The notes below the pieces were generated by a model that worked only from the letters and a program-made list of their open reading frames with translations, made no database searches and was not told where the DNA came from. The position numbers were made by a program, and so were the translations under genes. A stretch of 64,000 bases of DNA from Amycolatopsis bartoniae (GTDB taxonomy: Bacteria; Actinomycetota; Actinomycetes; Mycobacteriales; Pseudonocardiaceae): positions 62,001 to 126,000 of the forward strand of contig NZ_JACHWH010000004.1 of NCBI RefSeq assembly GCF_014191255.1, given 5' to 3'. Numbering within the stretch: position 1 is the first letter of the stretch; each line of letters begins with the position of its first letter. Shown here piece after piece: positions 24,944 through 33,349 of the stretch.

Positions 24944-26201
24944 GAAGGGCCTCCAGACGGTATCGGAGCACGGAATGGCGGGTCAGGAACAGATCGGGCG
25001 ACAGCGTTCCGGGGTCGACGCCCTCCTCCGCCAGCGCGGTGCGGAAGTCCCCGCCGCGGTCCGCGGCCCGCTGTACGAGACGGTAGGCCTTCTCCCGGTC
25101 CATCCCCTCGGCGAGCAGCCGGGCGAGCACCACCGAGCTGTACACGAGCCCGCCGGTCGCCTCCACCGCGGCGGCCATGCGGTCCGGGAACACCGTGAGC
25201 GTCTCGACCAGCTCCGTCGCGGCGGTGACCTGGTAGTGCCCGGCGATGAGGCAGTCGGCGAGCGCGACCCGCTCCACCGACGAATGCGACAGATCGCGTT
25301 CGTGCCACAGCGCGACGTCCTCCAGCACCGGCCCGGCGTAGCCGCGCACCAGGCGCGCCAGCCCGGTGAGCCGCTCGCTGGTGGTCGGGTTCCGCTTGTG
25401 CGGCATGGCACTGGAGCCCTGGTACGCACCGGTCCGCTGCTCCTCGACCTCGCGCACCTCGGTGCGCTGCAACAGCCGCAGCTCCAGCGCGAGCTGCTCC
25501 ACGCACGCGGCCAGCACGGCCACGGCGCAGGCGAGTTCGGCGTGCCGGTCGCGGGCGACGACCTGACTCGGCACGTGTTCGACGCCTAGGCCGAGCGCGC
25601 CGCAGACGTGTTCCTCCACCTCGGGATCGATGAGCGCGTAGGTGCCCACGGCACCGGAGATGGTGCCGACCGCGACGGCGTTGCGGGCCGCGCGCAGCCG
25701 CCGGAGCGAGCGGTCGACGGCGAACGCGTGCCCGGCCAGCTTGTGCCCGAACGTCGTCGGTTCGGCGTGCACGCCGTGGGTCCGGCCGACGCAGACGGTG
25801 TCCCAGTGCTCGACGGCGCTGTCCACCAGCACCCGCCGCAGCCGCTTCGCCGCCGTCAGCACCAGGTCGCCGGCCCGGGCGAGGGTGTGGCCGAGCGCGG
25901 TGTCGACGAGGTCGTAGCTGGTCATGCCCAGGTGCACCCAGCGCGCCGCGTCGGCGGGCATCGGTTCGCAGAACGCCGCGAGGAAGGCGAGGATCTCGTG
26001 GTCGCGCTCGCGTTCGTGCTCGGCGACCCTGGCGGCCGTCGGCGCGGGAGTCCGGCGGATCTCCGCGAGCGCGTCCTCGGGCACCCGCCCGAGCCGCGCC
26101 TGGGCCTCGGTGGCGAGCACCTCCACGCGGGTCCACAAGTCGTAGCGGGCCTGGTCGGTCCACAACGCGGCCATCTCCGGCCGCGAGTACCGCGGGATCA
26201 C
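24927..26201 (-). CDS. PurB-like lyase, candidate hydrazinosuccinate lyase (FzmQ/KinM-like)
   Basis: Aspartase/fumarase-superfamily enzyme (424 aa) closest to adenylosuccinate lyase. Its three signature regions are TSYDLVDTALGHTL, CVGRTHGVHAEPTTFG with the catalytic His, and the flexible signature loop GSSAMPHKRNPTTSE with the catalytic Ser. Canonical PurB would normally lie elsewhere with purine genes. Here it sits between a GS-like ligase and a GNAT, as in the fosfazinomycin/kinamycin cassette, where the homologue releases hydrazine from hydrazinosuccinate with loss of fumarate. A housekeeping purB role cannot be excluded from sequence alone. Confidence 0.85.
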   Translation of the reverse strand: MIPRYSRPEMAALWTDQARYDLWTRVEVLATEAQARLGRVPEDALAEIRRTPAPTAARVAEHERERDHEILAFLAAFCEPMPADAARWVHLGMTSYDLVDTALGHTLARAGDLVLTAAKRLRRVLVDSAVEHWDTVCVGRTHGVHAEPTTFGHKLAGHAFAVDRSLRRLRAARNAVAVGTISGAVGTYALIDPEVEEHVCGALGLGVEHVPSQVVARDRHAELACAVAVLAACVEQLALELRLLQRTEVREVEEQRTGAYQGSSAMPHKRNPTTSERLTGLARLVRGYAGPVLEDVALWHERDLSHSSVERVALADCLIAGHYQVTAATELVETLTVFPDRMAAAVEATGGLVYSSVVLARLLAEGMDREKAYRLVQRAADRGGDFRTALAEEGVDPGTLSPDLFLTRHSVLRYRLEALRGLED

Positions 26202-26219
26202 GCTGCCGCCCCCGCCCGC

Positions 26220-27710
26220 TCAGTAGACGTCGAAGTACTCACGGTGCTCCCATTCGGTGACCTCGCCGTCGAGTGGGTCCCCGCCGCCGGTGGCGGTCTC
26301 GAACCGGACGACCTCGCTCTCCTTGAGCTTCCCCAGCAGGGTCGCCAGCGGTGCACCGAGCAGGTCGGCGGCCGCGGGACCACCGCGGAAGGACTCCAGT
26401 GCGTCCCGCAGCGAGGTCGGCAGGGCGCTGCCGCCGTCGTCCGGCAAGGTTCCGGCGAGCCCGTTGAGCCCGGCGAACAGCTGGGCGCCGATGGCCAGGT
26501 ACGGGTTCGCGGCGGGCTCGCCGATGCGGTTCTCCACGTGCGCCGCCTCACCCCCGCCGACGATCCGGGCGAGCGCGGTGCGGTCCTCCACCCGCCAGTC
26601 CAAACGCGACGGGGAAAGTGCCGGACCGGGCCGCAGCCGCCGGTAACCGTTCACCGTGGGCACCGACAGCAGGCACAGCTGCCGGGTCAGCGCCAGCAGC
26701 CCGTCGACGTAGCCCTTGGCCGCCGGGGACAGCGGCTCGGCCTCGGAATCGGCCGCGAACGCGTTCCGCCCCGTCGTAGTGTCCACAACAGACTGATGGA
26801 GATGCCAGCCGCTCGGGTCGAACCCGGGCAGTCCCGGCAGTGCCATGAAGGAGGCGTGGAAGCCGCGGCGGGCGCAGAGCTGCTTGGTCAGCGTGCGGAA
26901 CAGGAGCATGGCGTCGGCGGCGTCCACAGCGGACAGCGGGTCGAACGTGAACTCCAGCTGCCCGGGGCCGGACTCGTGCTCGATCGACCGCAGCGGCAGC
27001 CCGAGCGCCTCCAGCGCCTCGGCCAGCGGGCCGGTGATCTCGGCCGCGAGGTCGAGGTGGCTGTCCAGGTTGAACTGGTAGCCGGAGTCGAGCGGCGCGA
27101 CCGCGGGAGCCTGCGCCTGGCCACCGAACCCGTTGCCCGCCGCGCTGGGCTGTCCCGGCAGCCTGCGCGTGAGGTACCACTCCACCTCCAGCCCGATCAC
27201 CGGGGCCAGCTCGCGCGTGGCGAACAGCTCCGTGACCCGCCGCAGCACCGCGCGGGAACCGAGCGGGTGGGGCGAACCGTCGCGCAGGTACTCGTCACCG
27301 AGCACCCACGCCGTCGCCGGTTCCACGCCCGGCAGCACCTGGAAGGTCCGCGGATCGGGCACCACGACGAAGTCGCCCGCACCCGCCAGCTCACCGACCC
27401 CCACTCCGGGGTCCTCGGCGAGGAAGTCGACCGCGACCGCGTGCCCGGTGTCCAGCACGAACGGTCCGGCGCTGAAGTCCATGCCGTTGCGCAACGCGGC
27501 CCGGAACGCGGCCGGGGTCAGTGCCTTGCCCCTGGCCAGCCCGTGCGGGTCCGCGAAGACGAGCCGGACCTGCCGGACCTCGTCCAGCGCCGCCTCGACC
27601 CGCGCTGCCGCGGCCGTCTGCTCGTCGTCCCACAGGCCGTGCCGGGCCACGAACCCGGGGAGCCCCACGCTGCCGTCCGGGTACGGACGAGGCCACCGTC
27701 GCGAAAGCAT
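26220..27710 (-). CDS. Glutamine-synthetase-like ligase, candidate gamma-glutamyl-(acetyl)hydrazide synthetase (FzmN/KinJ-like)
   Basis: A 496-residue protein with the GS beta-grasp and catalytic domains. Visible blocks are metal-site GLEVEWYL, SIEHESGPGQLEFTF, the ATP-site GWHLHQSVVD, and the C-terminal VNGYRRLRPGPALSPSRLDWRVEDRTA and ENRIGEPAANPYL. It lacks the adenylylation loop Tyr of GlnA and resembles the gamma-glutamylpolyamine synthetase branch. In the known hydrazine cassette the homologue joins acetylhydrazine to the side-chain carboxyl of glutamate. The ATG at 27710 is five bases after the amidase stop. Confidence 0.87.
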   Translation of the reverse strand: MLSRRWPRPYPDGSVGLPGFVARHGLWDDEQTAAAARVEAALDEVRQVRLVFADPHGLARGKALTPAAFRAALRNGMDFSAGPFVLDTGHAVAVDFLAEDPGVGVGELAGAGDFVVVPDPRTFQVLPGVEPATAWVLGDEYLRDGSPHPLGSRAVLRRVTELFATRELAPVIGLEVEWYLTRRLPGQPSAAGNGFGGQAQAPAVAPLDSGYQFNLDSHLDLAAEITGPLAEALEALGLPLRSIEHESGPGQLEFTFDPLSAVDAADAMLLFRTLTKQLCARRGFHASFMALPGLPGFDPSGWHLHQSVVDTTTGRNAFAADSEAEPLSPAAKGYVDGLLALTRQLCLLSVPTVNGYRRLRPGPALSPSRLDWRVEDRTALARIVGGGEAAHVENRIGEPAANPYLAIGAQLFAGLNGLAGTLPDDGGSALPTSLRDALESFRGGPAAADLLGAPLATLLGKLKESEVVRFETATGGGDPLDGEVTEWEHREYFDVY

Positions 27711-27714
27711 TGCC

Positions 27715-29097
27715 TCACTTCACCCCTTCGTCGGTCGGTACGGGTAGCGGATAGCGGTGGAAGGCGAGGGCGGCCTCGATCGTGGCCGCCACGCCGAACA
27801 CGAGTTCGTCGCCTCCCGGCGGGCCGACCAGCTGGATCCCGACCGGCAGTCCCGCCGGGGTGAGCCCGGCTGGCACCGAGACCGCGGGCTGACCGGTGAG
27901 GTTGAACGGGTAGGCCGCGGGCGCCCAGGCGAGCCACTGCAGGTCCGCCGGGCGGGCGGCCCACGACGGCCCGACGGCGTACGGGTGGAACGGTTCGATC
28001 GGCACGGTCGCCATGGCGAGCAGGTCGTGATGTTCGAACACCGTCGAAATCCGCGCCCGCAGTGCCAGCTGCGCGTCCGCCGCCCGCACCAGGTCCGTGC
28101 CGCTGAGCGTGCGGCCGTAGCGGACGACCTCCAGCCGTCCCGGGTCGCACCACTGCTCGTCCTCGGGGCCCGTGCCCGCCGCCTCGTTCGCGGCGAGGAC
28201 GTCCACCAGTGCCGGGTACGGGTCCTCGAACGGCACGTCGGCCTGCTCCAAGCGGTGGTCGCCGAACACCGGCAGCACGCTCTCGCACACCCGGCGCACC
28301 TCCGGCGCGGTCCCGGGGAACTCCAGCCACGCGATCCGCAACGACGTCCGGTGCCGGCGCGGGGCCCGCCGCACCAGCCAGGAGTCCGGGTCTCCGCGAT
28401 GCGGCCCCGACGCGTACCGGAGGACTTCCTTCGCGTCGCGCACGCTGCGCGCGAGCGGGCCGAGGTGGGCCAGCCGGTCGGCACACGGGGGTACGTACGG
28501 CACCCGGCCGAAGGACGGCTTGTACCCGACCACCCCGCAGAAGGCCGCCGGGATGCGGATCGAGCCCGCCCCGTCGGTGCCCAGCGCGAGGTCGCACAGC
28601 CCGGCCGCGACCGCGGCGGCCGCTCCGCCGCTCGAACCACCGGCGGAACGGTCGGGCGCCCACGGGTTGCGGGTGGGCTCGGCGACGCGGCTGGCCGTGC
28701 TCGCGCTCCAGCCGTACTCCGACGTCGTGGTCTTCCCGACGACGATCGCCCCGGCCTCCCGCAACCGCGCCACCGCGGGCGCGTCCACCCGCGGCCGCCG
28801 GTTCTCCAGCAGGGAACCGCGGGCCGTGGGCAGGCAGGCGGTCTGGACGAGGTCCTTCACCGACAGGGTCAGGCCGAGCAGCGGCCGGGCGAGCCAGGCG
28901 TCCCGGCCGAGCCTGCGCACCAGCTCGTCGGCCGACGCCGCGGCGTCGAGCGCGCTGTCCCCGGCTACCGAGACGTACGCGCCGAGCACCGGGTCGAGGC
29001 GTTCGATGGCGGCGAGCGTGGCCTCGACGTGTTCGGTGACCGACAGTTCCCCGCCGCGGAGCCGTTCCCTGGTCTCGTGGGCGTCCGGGAGGGTCAA
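27715..29097 (-). CDS. Amidase-signature enzyme of the hydrazine cassette (FzmO/KinK-like)
   Basis: Amidase-signature hydrolase (460 aa) with the Ser-cisSer-Lys triad: Lys in LTLSVKDLVQT, Ser in AGGSSGGAAAAVAAG and Ser in LGTDGAGSIRIPAAF. In the fosfazinomycin/kinamycin pathways the partner amidase strips the acetyl group from glutamyl-acetylhydrazide to give glutamylhydrazine. The start is TTG at 29097: GGGGGAG lies five bases upstream, and the TTG overlaps the TGA of the upstream gene as TTGA, implying coupled translation. The end is five bases before the GS-like gene. Confidence 0.87.
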   Translation of the reverse strand: MTLPDAHETRERLRGGELSVTEHVEATLAAIERLDPVLGAYVSVAGDSALDAAASADELVRRLGRDAWLARPLLGLTLSVKDLVQTACLPTARGSLLENRRPRVDAPAVARLREAGAIVVGKTTTSEYGWSASTASRVAEPTRNPWAPDRSAGGSSGGAAAAVAAGLCDLALGTDGAGSIRIPAAFCGVVGYKPSFGRVPYVPPCADRLAHLGPLARSVRDAKEVLRYASGPHRGDPDSWLVRRAPRRHRTSLRIAWLEFPGTAPEVRRVCESVLPVFGDHRLEQADVPFEDPYPALVDVLAANEAAGTGPEDEQWCDPGRLEVVRYGRTLSGTDLVRAADAQLALRARISTVFEHHDLLAMATVPIEPFHPYAVGPSWAARPADLQWLAWAPAAYPFNLTGQPAVSVPAGLTPAGLPVGIQLVGPPGGDELVFGVAATIEAALAFHRYPLPVPTDEGVK

Positions 29098-30992
29098 GCC
29101 GACTCCCCCGGCCGCCCGCCCGCGATCCGCGACCAGTGCCAGCGGCTGTCGAACGCGGTGACCGCGCAGTCCGCCCCGGCCGCGACGGCGGCGCCCGTCA
29201 GCGTCGTCGCGTGGGCGAGGAACCGCGACGCGCGGTCGGCGGCCAGCAGGTCCTGCTCGTCGAAGGGGGTACCGGCGCAGCGCAGGAGCCGCAGGTCGAC
29301 GAAACCGCCGAAACGCCGTCCGGCCAGCTCGACGGCCTGCGGGCTGCGGATGCTGAACCGGACCTTGGCCGCCACGTGGCCGTGGTGGTGCTGGTCGGAG
29401 TAGTAGGCGAGGTCCGGCACCACCGGGGGCACGAAGTAGTCCCTGGCCACGACCTCCGGTGTCTTCGGCAGGTTGCCCGCCAGGAAGTGCCAGGAGTTGT
29501 ACTGCATCCGCGCGGACATCGACCAGGCGACGTCCGCGAGCCGGGCGGCCGAGCCGCCGAAGTGGCGGGCGGCGGCGGGATCGGGGATCACGCAGCAGAA
29601 GAAGTCGGGCAGGTCCCACTGCACGATGCGGGACCAGTCCTGCTCACGCAGGGCCGCGAGCAGCATCGGCAACGACCGGATACCGCGGCTCATCGCGAAG
29701 TCCGTCTCGAACGCGTCGACGGTGGCGGACACCGTTTCGGCGACCAGCGCTTCCAGGCCCGTGCCGAAGTCTCCGTACGGCCGGGTCAGCCAGTCCGGCG
29801 CGGCGCTCAGCGCGGCCGAAAGTTCGTCGAGGCCCTTGCCGTCCAACGGAAGTCGCTCGCTCAGCCGCGCGGCCAGCGCCGCCTCCCTGGCCAGCGCCTG
29901 CTCGCCCCGCGGTGCGGCGACCTGCTCGATCTTGTGCATCAGCGGGCCGTGGATCTCGCGGTACAGCTGGACCCGGCCGCTGATCTCCTGGCGTTGCTCG
30001 CGCAGCCGCCAGGCCAGGTCCCGCAACGAGTTCACGTCGGCCGACGCGGCGTGCGGCACCTGCGGAGCGCCGGGCACGCTGTTGTACTTGCGGCGCACGC
30101 GGTCCAGTAGCGCGGCGACGTGCGCGACGGTGAGCTGTGTGCCGTTGGCCTCCTCGATCCTGCCGTAGCCGACCGAGAGCACGAGGAGTTTCAGGCACAC
30201 GACGAGCACGACGTCGTTGTCCGACCACAGGTCCAGCGCGAGCCCCTGGAGGCTGCTCAGGGCGCAGTCGGGGTGACCGGGCCAGAGGGTCTTCCCGGTG
30301 AGCGTGTTGTGTTCGCGGAAGTTGGTGTACCGCTTGGTGTCCTGGTACAGCACGAACGGGGCGGTGCGCAGCGCGGCGTCCTTCAGCTCGTCCAGCAGCT
30401 CGTTCCGCCCCTTGGTACCGAGACCCGCCAGCCACTTGCGACAGTCCACAACGGACGAAAGCGCACGGCGTTCCTCCCGGTGCAGCTCCTCGCGGTAGCG
30501 CTCCAGCGCGGCCGCCGTCCACCGCACGCGCAGCACGCCGTCCACCAGGTCCTCGCCGTCGCCGAGCGGGCGCTGCGACGGTACGCCGACGGCGATGCGA
30601 CCGCCCGTCGTCAGGCCGAGCTCCCCGACGTGCACCGGTTCGCCGTCCGCCGTGCCGTCCGGGTGCTGCCGTCCGTCCTGCCAGGACAGTCCGAACAGGG
30701 CCTTCAGCGCGCACTGCTCGGGCAGGCGCAGGGCCCGCAGCTGGACGTCGGCGGGCACGTGCCCGTCGAGGGTGAGCAACACGTCCACCGCCGCGGCCGG
30801 GTCCGGCGCCGCGATGGCGCGCTGCCAGGCGCGGCGGAGCAGGCCGGGAAAACCGTCGTCGGGTGCGAGGACGTGGTCCGGTTCCGGTGCCGTGCCGGCC
30901 TTGCTGCCCAGCCTGCTGGGGCGGCGGCTCAGCCGGGCTTCGGCGAGCGCTGCCCGGTGCGAGGAGGCCGTCCGCAGTGTCGTCAGCTTCAT
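29094..30992 (-). CDS. Conserved protein of unknown function in the hydrazine cassette (FzmP/KinL-like position)
   Basis: A 632-residue soluble protein with no domain I can name. It has no signal peptide or membrane helix, and no Rossmann loop or iron-sulfur Cys cluster. Notable parts are a central hydrophobic helix (LWSDNDVVLVVCLKLLVLSVGYGR), FCCVIPDPAA, a WHFLAGNLPKTPEVVARDYFVPP segment, and SDQHHHGHVAAKVRF with a His triplet that could bind metal. ATG 30992 overlaps the ferredoxin stop (ATGA), and its own stop overlaps the amidase start (TTGA), so the three are made together. By position it matches the unassigned member of the fosfazinomycin/kinamycin set. It is a candidate for the missing N-N bond-forming or nitrite-reducing step, which is inference. 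Confidence 0.75.
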   Translation of the reverse strand: MKLTTLRTASSHRAALAEARLSRRPSRLGSKAGTAPEPDHVLAPDDGFPGLLRRAWQRAIAAPDPAAAVDVLLTLDGHVPADVQLRALRLPEQCALKALFGLSWQDGRQHPDGTADGEPVHVGELGLTTGGRIAVGVPSQRPLGDGEDLVDGVLRVRWTAAALERYREELHREERRALSSVVDCRKWLAGLGTKGRNELLDELKDAALRTAPFVLYQDTKRYTNFREHNTLTGKTLWPGHPDCALSSLQGLALDLWSDNDVVLVVCLKLLVLSVGYGRIEEANGTQLTVAHVAALLDRVRRKYNSVPGAPQVPHAASADVNSLRDLAWRLREQRQEISGRVQLYREIHGPLMHKIEQVAAPRGEQALAREAALAARLSERLPLDGKGLDELSAALSAAPDWLTRPYGDFGTGLEALVAETVSATVDAFETDFAMSRGIRSLPMLLAALREQDWSRIVQWDLPDFFCCVIPDPAAARHFGGSAARLADVAWSMSARMQYNSWHFLAGNLPKTPEVVARDYFVPPVVPDLAYYSDQHHHGHVAAKVRFSIRSPQAVELAGRRFGGFVDLRLLRCAGTPFDEQDLLAADRASRFLAHATTLTGAAVAAGADCAVTAFDSRWHWSRIAGGRPGESA

Positions 30993-31333
30993 GATCGGTC
31001 TCCGCTCGTGGCTCCGGTGAGCTCGATGTGGGTCCACATGCCTTGGCCGGTCGGCGTCCAGTCCTCGTCGACGTAGATGCAGTCGACCGGGCACACCAGC
31101 ACGCAGGCCGGGCAGCCCGAGCACAGTTCCGGCACGATCACCACGTCCAGCCCGTCGTCGAAGATGGCCCCGAACTCCGGCGGGCAGTTGCGCAGGCACG
31201 TGTCGCACACGATGCATTCGGACGACTCGATGCGGCGCGGCGGTTTGCGCCAGTTCTCGTCCCGGGTCCGGGTGGCGATGCGCGCGGCCCGGTTCGCGCC
31301 CGCGCGAGCGGGCGGGTTCGCCGGTTCGGCCAT
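30989..31333 (-). CDS. Ferredoxin with two [4Fe-4S] clusters
   Basis: A 114-residue bacterial-type ferredoxin. Cys 40, 43, 46 and 50 and Cys 71, 74, 77 and 81 form two C-x2-C-x2-C-x3-C groups, the second followed by Pro-Val-Asp-Cys. A basic 35-residue leader precedes them. It has no signal peptide, so it is cytoplasmic. The ATG start at 31333 has GAGGGG upstream. It overlaps the unknown 632-residue gene by four bases, which suggests it feeds electrons to that protein. It lies 97 bases after the FAD oxygenase gene. Confidence 0.92.
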   Translation of the reverse strand: MAEPANPPARAGANRAARIATRTRDENWRKPPRRIESSECIVCDTCLRNCPPEFGAIFDDGLDVVIVPELCSGCPACVLVCPVDCIYVDEDWTPTGQGMWTHIELTGATSGDRS

Positions 31334-31430
31334 TTCAGCCCCTCACTCGAGAAGTCTCGTTCCCCTTGTTCCGGAAAACACGGTATTGGGGTCGCCTGCA
31401 CACGGGTTGCCACAGTTTCTAAACATTCCC

Positions 31431-33329
31431 TCAATTTGCCTGCTCGACCTTTTCCCCGGCCGGCGCGCTTTTCCCGTTCCCCACCACGGCGAGCACCGCT
31501 CTGGCGATGGCGTCCGCGTCACCGAGGATCACCGAGTCGACGTCGGGGCGGACGCCGGCCGCCGTCACCCAGTGCACGGTCTCGGTCGGCACGCCGTAGG
31601 CGAACCGGCGCGGGTGCGGCCTCTTCCAGCGGTCCAGCAGGTGGTACGGGCGCGGTGTGACGGCGAGGCCGCCGGTTTCGTACGCGCCGCCGCGAGTGCG
31701 GGGCAGGCCGTAGGGCCGGCACTGCCCGGAGTTCAGCAGCAGGCGGGCGAGCGGGTCGGCCGAGCGACGGACGTCGAACTCCGGCAGCCGCGCCTCGACC
31801 AGCGTGGTCACCCGCACCGGCGGCGCGTCCACCGACGAGGCGCCGACCACGAACGCCCGCCGGTCCGGCGCGATGTCCACCCGCATCCCCGGCCCGAGCG
31901 GGCGCAGCACGCCCGCCTCGACCAGCGCGATCAGCTCGGCGACGCGTCGCGCCGGCGGTCCGATGGACAGGAAGGCGTTCAACGGCGTGTACCAATCCTG
32001 CAGGTCGCGCCGGTACGAGTCGCCGGTGACGCCGCCGTGGTCGACCACCAGCCGGACCTCGTTGCGCAGGTCCCGCAGCACGTCGAGCGCGGCCTTCAGC
32101 GGACTGTCCACATTGCCCAGTCGCGCCTCGGCGAGGTCCCGGCGCAGGTGGTCCAGCAGCCAGGCGCGGAACTCCTCATGGCTGCCGAACCCGCGGCCGC
32201 GGTCGGGATGCGCGATGACGTCCCAGTTCCAGCGTTCGCCGGCGCCGATCCCGTACTCGCGGAGCAGCTCGTCCTCGCCGGACTCGGGCAGTTCCCGGTA
32301 CCGCCGGAGGAAATCCGGGTGGCCGCGGGAACGCAGCAACGTCGAGTAGTAGACGGCACGGACCTCGCGGGAGATCAACGGCCAGACCTCGGCCCGGAAG
32401 TCGACGGGCCTGCCCGCCCGGAGCCGCGCGATCACCTCGGGTGTCAGGAAAAGCGGTTCGTGCCGCCCCGAGACGCCCTTCTGGTTCTCGCCGCGGGCGT
32501 GGTACGGGATGCCGCGCCGCGATCCGGCGTACAGCACCGGTTCCGCACCTGAACGCACGTACCGCAACTGGTCGCCGTCGCGCTCGAACCGGCCGCCACG
32601 GCCCTGGGTGAGCAACGTCAGGTAGTCGAAGAAGTTCAGCCCCAGCCCCCGGAGCGCGACCGCGCCGCCCGGCGGGATCCGCGCCAGGTCCTCCCCCACC
32701 TCGGCCGGGTTCGCGGGTGGGAGGTAACGCACCTGCCGGGCGACGAACGTGCCCAGCCGCCGCGACTCCCCCGTCAGCGGCATGTCGAGGTGCCCCTGCG
32801 CGAGCACCACCGCGGCCAGCCCGCCCAGCCGCGTGCCGTCGGCGAGCACCACCGTCTGCAGCCCGGCCGTGTCCTCGTCCAACGCCAGCGCCGACACCTC
32901 GTGCAGCCGCACGGTCACGCCGTCGGGCGCGGACGCGCACAGCGAGCGCAGGGCCCAGCGCAGGTACTCCCCGTAGAAGGCACGGCTCGGGTAACTGTCC
33001 GGGCCGAGCCGGGCCGCCTCCTCGCGGACGCGTTGGCCGACGTCGTCCGGCAACGCCTTCGCCCATTCGTACAGGCTGGGACCGGGCAGGATCGGCCCGG
33101 CGCACCGCACGCTCTCGTCGGTGAACACGGTGACCTGCGAGGTGACCGTGTTCATCAGCAGCGACGGCGGCTGGTCCACCGACCAGACCCGGCTCCCCCT
33201 GTGCACGAAGGGATCCACGACGTGCACCACCAGCTCGCCGCCGGTGTGGTTCGCCAGTACCCGCTCCAGCACGCAGATTCCCCGCGGCCCGGCCCCGATC
33301 ACGCAGACGGCCGCACGTTCGGATGTCAC
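31431..33329 (-). CDS. FAD-dependent oxygenase, candidate nitrosuccinate synthase (CreE/FzmM-like)
   Basis: A 632-residue FAD/NAD(P)-binding protein. The N-terminal dinucleotide loop is VIGAGPRGICVLERVL; further blocks are VWSVDQPPSLLMNTVTSQVTVFTD, VLAQGHLDMPL and ALRGLGLNFFDYLTLLTQGRGG. Size and layout match the flavoenzymes (CreE, FzmM) that oxidise L-aspartate stepwise to nitrosuccinate. A lyase of the CreD/FzmL type is directly upstream, as in known pathways. GTG 33329 is the start because GGGGAGGGTGGG precedes it. Substrate assignment is inference from context and family. Confidence 0.85.
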   Translation of the reverse strand: MTSERAAVCVIGAGPRGICVLERVLANHTGGELVVHVVDPFVHRGSRVWSVDQPPSLLMNTVTSQVTVFTDESVRCAGPILPGPSLYEWAKALPDDVGQRVREEAARLGPDSYPSRAFYGEYLRWALRSLCASAPDGVTVRLHEVSALALDEDTAGLQTVVLADGTRLGGLAAVVLAQGHLDMPLTGESRRLGTFVARQVRYLPPANPAEVGEDLARIPPGGAVALRGLGLNFFDYLTLLTQGRGGRFERDGDQLRYVRSGAEPVLYAGSRRGIPYHARGENQKGVSGRHEPLFLTPEVIARLRAGRPVDFRAEVWPLISREVRAVYYSTLLRSRGHPDFLRRYRELPESGEDELLREYGIGAGERWNWDVIAHPDRGRGFGSHEEFRAWLLDHLRRDLAEARLGNVDSPLKAALDVLRDLRNEVRLVVDHGGVTGDSYRRDLQDWYTPLNAFLSIGPPARRVAELIALVEAGVLRPLGPGMRVDIAPDRRAFVVGASSVDAPPVRVTTLVEARLPEFDVRRSADPLARLLLNSGQCRPYGLPRTRGGAYETGGLAVTPRPYHLLDRWKRPHPRRFAYGVPTETVHWVTAAGVRPDVDSVILGDADAIARAVLAVVGNGKSAPAGEKVEQAN

Positions 33330-33349
33330 CCCACCCTCCCCGACTTCCC

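Noticed and set aside
24927..26201. PurB-like gene as the housekeeping adenylosuccinate lyase
   Set aside because: The motifs would allow it, but the position between GS-like and GNAT genes with a coding overlap fits the hydrazine cassette better. Not fully excluded.
31334..31430. Possible internal promoter between the FAD oxygenase and ferredoxin genes
   Set aside because: The 97-base gap has an A/T-richer centre and a short CGAGA-AG-TCTCG repeat, but no convincing -35/-10 pair.
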